This document shows positions 63,865 to 64,000 of a stretch of 64,000 bases of DNA, piece after piece; the first letter of the stretch is position 1, and each line of letters starts with the position of its first letter. The stretch is taken from contig NZ_AMSI01000011.1 of the NCBI RefSeq assembly GCF_000300515.1, positions 62,001 through 126,000 on the forward strand, read 5' to 3'. Below the pieces are notes generated by a model. That model worked only from the letters and a program-made list of their open reading frames with translations. It made no database searches and had not been told where the DNA came from. The DNA comes from Nitratireductor indicus C115 (GTDB lineage: Bacteria; Pseudomonadota; Alphaproteobacteria; Rhizobiales; Rhizobiaceae). The position numbers and the translations under genes were made by a program.

Positions 63865-64000
63865 GAGCCGACCAGGAAATGCTGCATTGCAACATCATGA
63901 CCCGGCGCGACGACAATTTCAAGGGACCGGGACCGAAGCCGTGCATAGGGCTTTTGTCCTGAGGAGCCGGAAACCGGTTCAAGGGGACTATCCACAATTT

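Noticed and set aside
1-64000. tRNA, rRNA, transposase, integrase or phage genes
   Set aside because: I looked through the intergenic stretches and translated frames and found no cloverleaf, rRNA-like or mobile-element sequence that I could support. A tRNAscan or HMM search would be decisive.

Overview
The window is 64 kb of GC-rich chromosome from an alphaproteobacterium, most likely a Hyphomicrobiales/Rhizobiales member of the Phyllobacteriaceae type (Mesorhizobium/Nitratireductor-like). Evidence for this is a separate F0 operon with duplicated b subunits (atpI-B-E-F'-F), a DUF6101 gene, a short second FtsZ without the C-terminal tail, an alphaproteobacterial SOS box (GTTC-N7-GTTC), and many intergenic two-palindrome repeats resembling Rhizobium RIME elements. 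The lineage is inferred from gene content, not from a search.

Layout. 1-36 kb is mostly housekeeping: fabI (cut by the window edge), a DnaJ-like chaperone, a lipoprotein, pdxH, a crotonase and a large acyl-CoA dehydrogenase, purD, ubiA, DUF6101, an FAD-linked hydroxyacid oxidase with a Sua5/TsaC protein, glyS/glyQ, a TPR-LysM protein, a polyprenyl diphosphate synthase, then a plus-strand run (DUF2007, methyltransferase, S49 peptidase, small membrane protein, ispE, moaB), an SOS-boxed radical SAM gene, rnhB, the F0 operon, a SleB hydrolase, der, a YfgM-like protein, a polysaccharide deacetylase, a BCCT transporter and a glycine-zipper lipoprotein.

36.9-55.7 kb is an accessory metabolic locus and the most interesting part of the window. 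It has a SorC-type regulator, a fused class II aldolase/short-chain dehydrogenase, a ribose-type ABC importer, methylthioribose kinase (mtnK), methylthioribose-1-phosphate isomerase (mtnA), two further SDRs, a purine nucleoside phosphorylase with 6-oxopurine residues, an MTA/SAH-deaminase-like amidohydrolase, a complete BMP-type nucleoside ABC importer and a cupin. Together these give two entry routes (imported pentose plus kinase; imported nucleoside plus deaminase plus phosphorylase) meeting at 5-substituted ribose-1-phosphate. MtnA would isomerise that to the ribulose phosphate, and the fused enzyme could split it to DHAP and an aldehyde. This is a DHAP-shunt-like salvage pathway for methylthioadenosine or 5'-deoxyadenosine; no other methionine-salvage genes are present here. 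Palindromes at the regulator promoter and at the transporter/mtnK divergent promoter look like its operators.

55.7-64 kb holds a coiled-coil protein, panB-panC, a second ftsZ, a glutathione S-transferase and, at the end, a tightly overlapping three-gene unit (GH13 phosphorylase, HAD phosphatase, glycosyltransferase) that reads as synthesis and recycling of the compatible solute glucosylglycerate. I saw no rRNA, tRNA, CRISPR array, transposase or phage gene.
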